A stretch of DNA of 6,363 nucleotides, from contig JAUHZM010000184.1 of NCBI GenBank assembly GCA_030426005.1, positions 1-6,363 on the forward strand. The letters run 5' to 3'. Origin of the DNA: Gammaproteobacteria bacterium (GTDB lineage: Bacteria > Pseudomonadota > Gammaproteobacteria > Arenicellales > Arenicellaceae). The notes below the pieces were generated by a model. That model made no database searches and had not been told where the DNA came from. It saw only the letters and a list, made by a program, of their open reading frames with translations. Made by a program: the position numbers and the translations under genes. This document shows positions 5,379 to 6,363 of the stretch, one piece after another. How positions within the stretch are numbered: the first letter of the stretch is position 1; each line of letters opens with the position of its first letter.

Positions 5379-6329
5379 ATGCTAAGTCGTAATGCTGAGT
5401 CACTTTTTTGGACCTCTCGTTATATGCAACGAGCCGACAATCTGGCGCGCCATCTAGAGGTCGGCTATCGAATGTCGATGATCCCTGCACAGTCAGGTGG
5501 ATACGCGTCAGAGTGGAATTCGATCCTCACAGCAACCAATACCATTGATCAATTTAGCCAACGGTATGCGGACGAGAGTGAGGAGAATGTCGCCCAATTT
5601 TTGATCTACGATGGTAGCCATCCGAGTAGTATTGCTAGTTGTTTACGTATCGCACGTGACAATGCTCGCCAAGTGCGCACCGCCATCACCAGTGAGGTTT
5701 GGCTAGCGATCAATCAGATGTATCTGGCGTTCCGAGAATTTGAAAATAATCCCGCTAGCCGACTCGAATTACCCGAACTGTGTGATTGGGTCAAAAGACA
5801 GGCGTCGATGGTGCGCGGCGCGTTTATCAACACGCAGCTGCATAATGATGGTAGCAACTTTTTTAGTCTGGGCTACTTTGTGGAGCGAGCAGATAACACG
5901 GCGCGTGCTTTGGATATCAAGTACCACATACTATTGCCGACCACCGAGGTGGTTGGTGGTGGCATCGATAACTACCAGTGGAGTACCTTGCTGCGTGCAC
6001 TCGGGGCCTATCGGTCCTTTCATTGGGAATACGGCGGTGACCACACACCTGCCAAAGTGGCCGAGTTTCTGATCCTTAATCGGCGTTGCCCGCGTTCACT
6101 GAGCCACTGTGTGCGGCAAACGGCAAAACAACTCGATAAGTTGTGTTCGAGCTATCAAAAATATTCTCCAGCCCAGACTCACGCGCTGCATATGCTGGAC
6201 GACATTTCCTCCACCAGCGTGGATCAAATTATCAGCAGTGGTCTGCATGAGTATCTGCGCGATTTTATCGTCGAGAATAACCACCTGGCTGAGCGAATTG
6301 GCGAATCATTTTTATTTGGAGAACGCTAA
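5379..6329 (+). CDS. Alpha-E domain-containing protein (DUF403)
   Basis: The 316-residue protein starts at ATG 5379, where the family's opening M-L-S-R-N-A-E-S-L-F-W begins; GGGA (5367-5370) lies eight bases upstream. An in-frame extension back to 5268 would overlap the preceding gene and is not needed. The protein is mostly alpha-helical, without signal peptide or membrane segments. It shows an internal duplication: LFWTSRYMQRADNLAR (9-24) matches FFSLGYFVERADNTAR (161-176), and VAQFLI...P-S-S-I-A-S-C (71-88) matches VAEFLI...P-R-S-L-S-H-C (227-244). Family knowledge: alpha-E proteins almost always accompany circularly permuted ATP-grasp and transglutaminase-like proteins; no biochemical activity is established, and a scaffold, substrate-holding or helper-ligase role has been suggested. 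Length is normal. It is co-transcribed with its neighbours: 28 bases after the ATP-grasp stop, and its stop TAA shares one base with the next ATG. Confidence 0.92.
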   Translation: MLSRNAESLFWTSRYMQRADNLARHLEVGYRMSMIPAQSGGYASEWNSILTATNTIDQFSQRYADESEENVAQFLIYDGSHPSSIASCLRIARDNARQVRTAITSEVWLAINQMYLAFREFENNPASRLELPELCDWVKRQASMVRGAFINTQLHNDGSNFFSLGYFVERADNTARALDIKYHILLPTTEVVGGGIDNYQWSTLLRALGAYRSFHWEYGGDHTPAKVAEFLILNRRCPRSLSHCVRQTAKQLDKLCSSYQKYSPAQTHALHMLDDISSTSVDQIISSGLHEYLRDFIVENNHLAERIGESFLFGER

Positions 6330-6363
6330 TGAAGCTGTTTGTAAACCACACGACGACCTATCA
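6329..6363 (+). CDS. Transglutaminase-like family protein (5' end only)
   Basis: Only 11 codons are visible (M-K-L-F-V-N-H-T-T-T-Y) before the window ends. The ATG overlaps the stop of the alpha-E gene by one base (TAATG) and has a good Shine-Dalgarno, GGAGA at 6318-6322, six bases upstream. The peptide fits the usual start of the bacterial transglutaminase-like N-terminal domain (a strand followed by H-x-T-x-Y), and this is the gene expected third in the ATP-grasp/alpha-E cassette. Family knowledge: the complete protein normally carries a Cys-His-Asp papain-like centre and is predicted to cleave or form isopeptide or peptide bonds. The catalytic part cannot be checked here, so the call rests on position, spacing and the short N-terminal match. 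Confidence 0.72.
   Translation, partial: MKLFVNHTTTY

Noticed and set aside
5380..5385. Another TGCTAA hexamer at the alpha-E start codon
   Set aside because: It is a single half-site made by the ATG-CTA-AGT start codons with no partner at Crp spacing, so most likely coincidence.

Overview
The window (6,363 bases, base composition close to balanced) carries seven protein-coding genes, two of them cut by the window edges. It looks like a chromosomal segment of a gammaproteobacterium, probably free-living or marine. That is inferred from the gene families and their arrangement, and the species cannot be named. No rRNA, tRNA, CRISPR array, insertion sequence or phage gene is visible.

Left part (1-876): the 3' nine-tenths or so of a RimK-related ATP-grasp ligase of the 'alpha-L-glutamate ligase-like' family. 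This family usually sits directly downstream of a membrane protein with an inactive transglutaminase domain, which here would lie outside the window. Next (998-2200) is a secreted right-handed beta-helix protein with a clear signal peptide and no assigned substrate.

Middle part (2189-3777): a minus-strand membrane-bound sterol-desaturase/fatty-acid-hydroxylase-family enzyme whose 3' end overlaps the beta-helix gene tail to tail by 12 bases. It is transcribed divergently from a Crp/Fnr-family regulator. The 86-base divergent region holds a 16-base inverted repeat with exactly the Crp geometry (5-6-5) but a different half-site (TGCTA instead of TGTGA), plus a third copy of the same hexamer. It is a good candidate operator for the regulator.

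Right part (3944-6363): an operon of a circularly permuted ATP-grasp protein, an alpha-E (DUF403) protein and the first codons of a transglutaminase-like protein. This is the widespread but poorly understood three-gene cassette (compare Mycobacterium tuberculosis Rv2411c-Rv2410c-Rv2409c), thought to make and process peptide or isopeptide bonds on an unknown substrate.

The most notable overall feature is that two unrelated ATP-grasp amide-ligase systems, both of kinds associated with transglutaminase-fold partners, lie within about 3 kb of each other. Between them are a secreted beta-helix protein, a lipid-modifying enzyme and a cyclic-nucleotide-type regulator. A shared role, for example in cell-envelope modification, is possible but is inference only.
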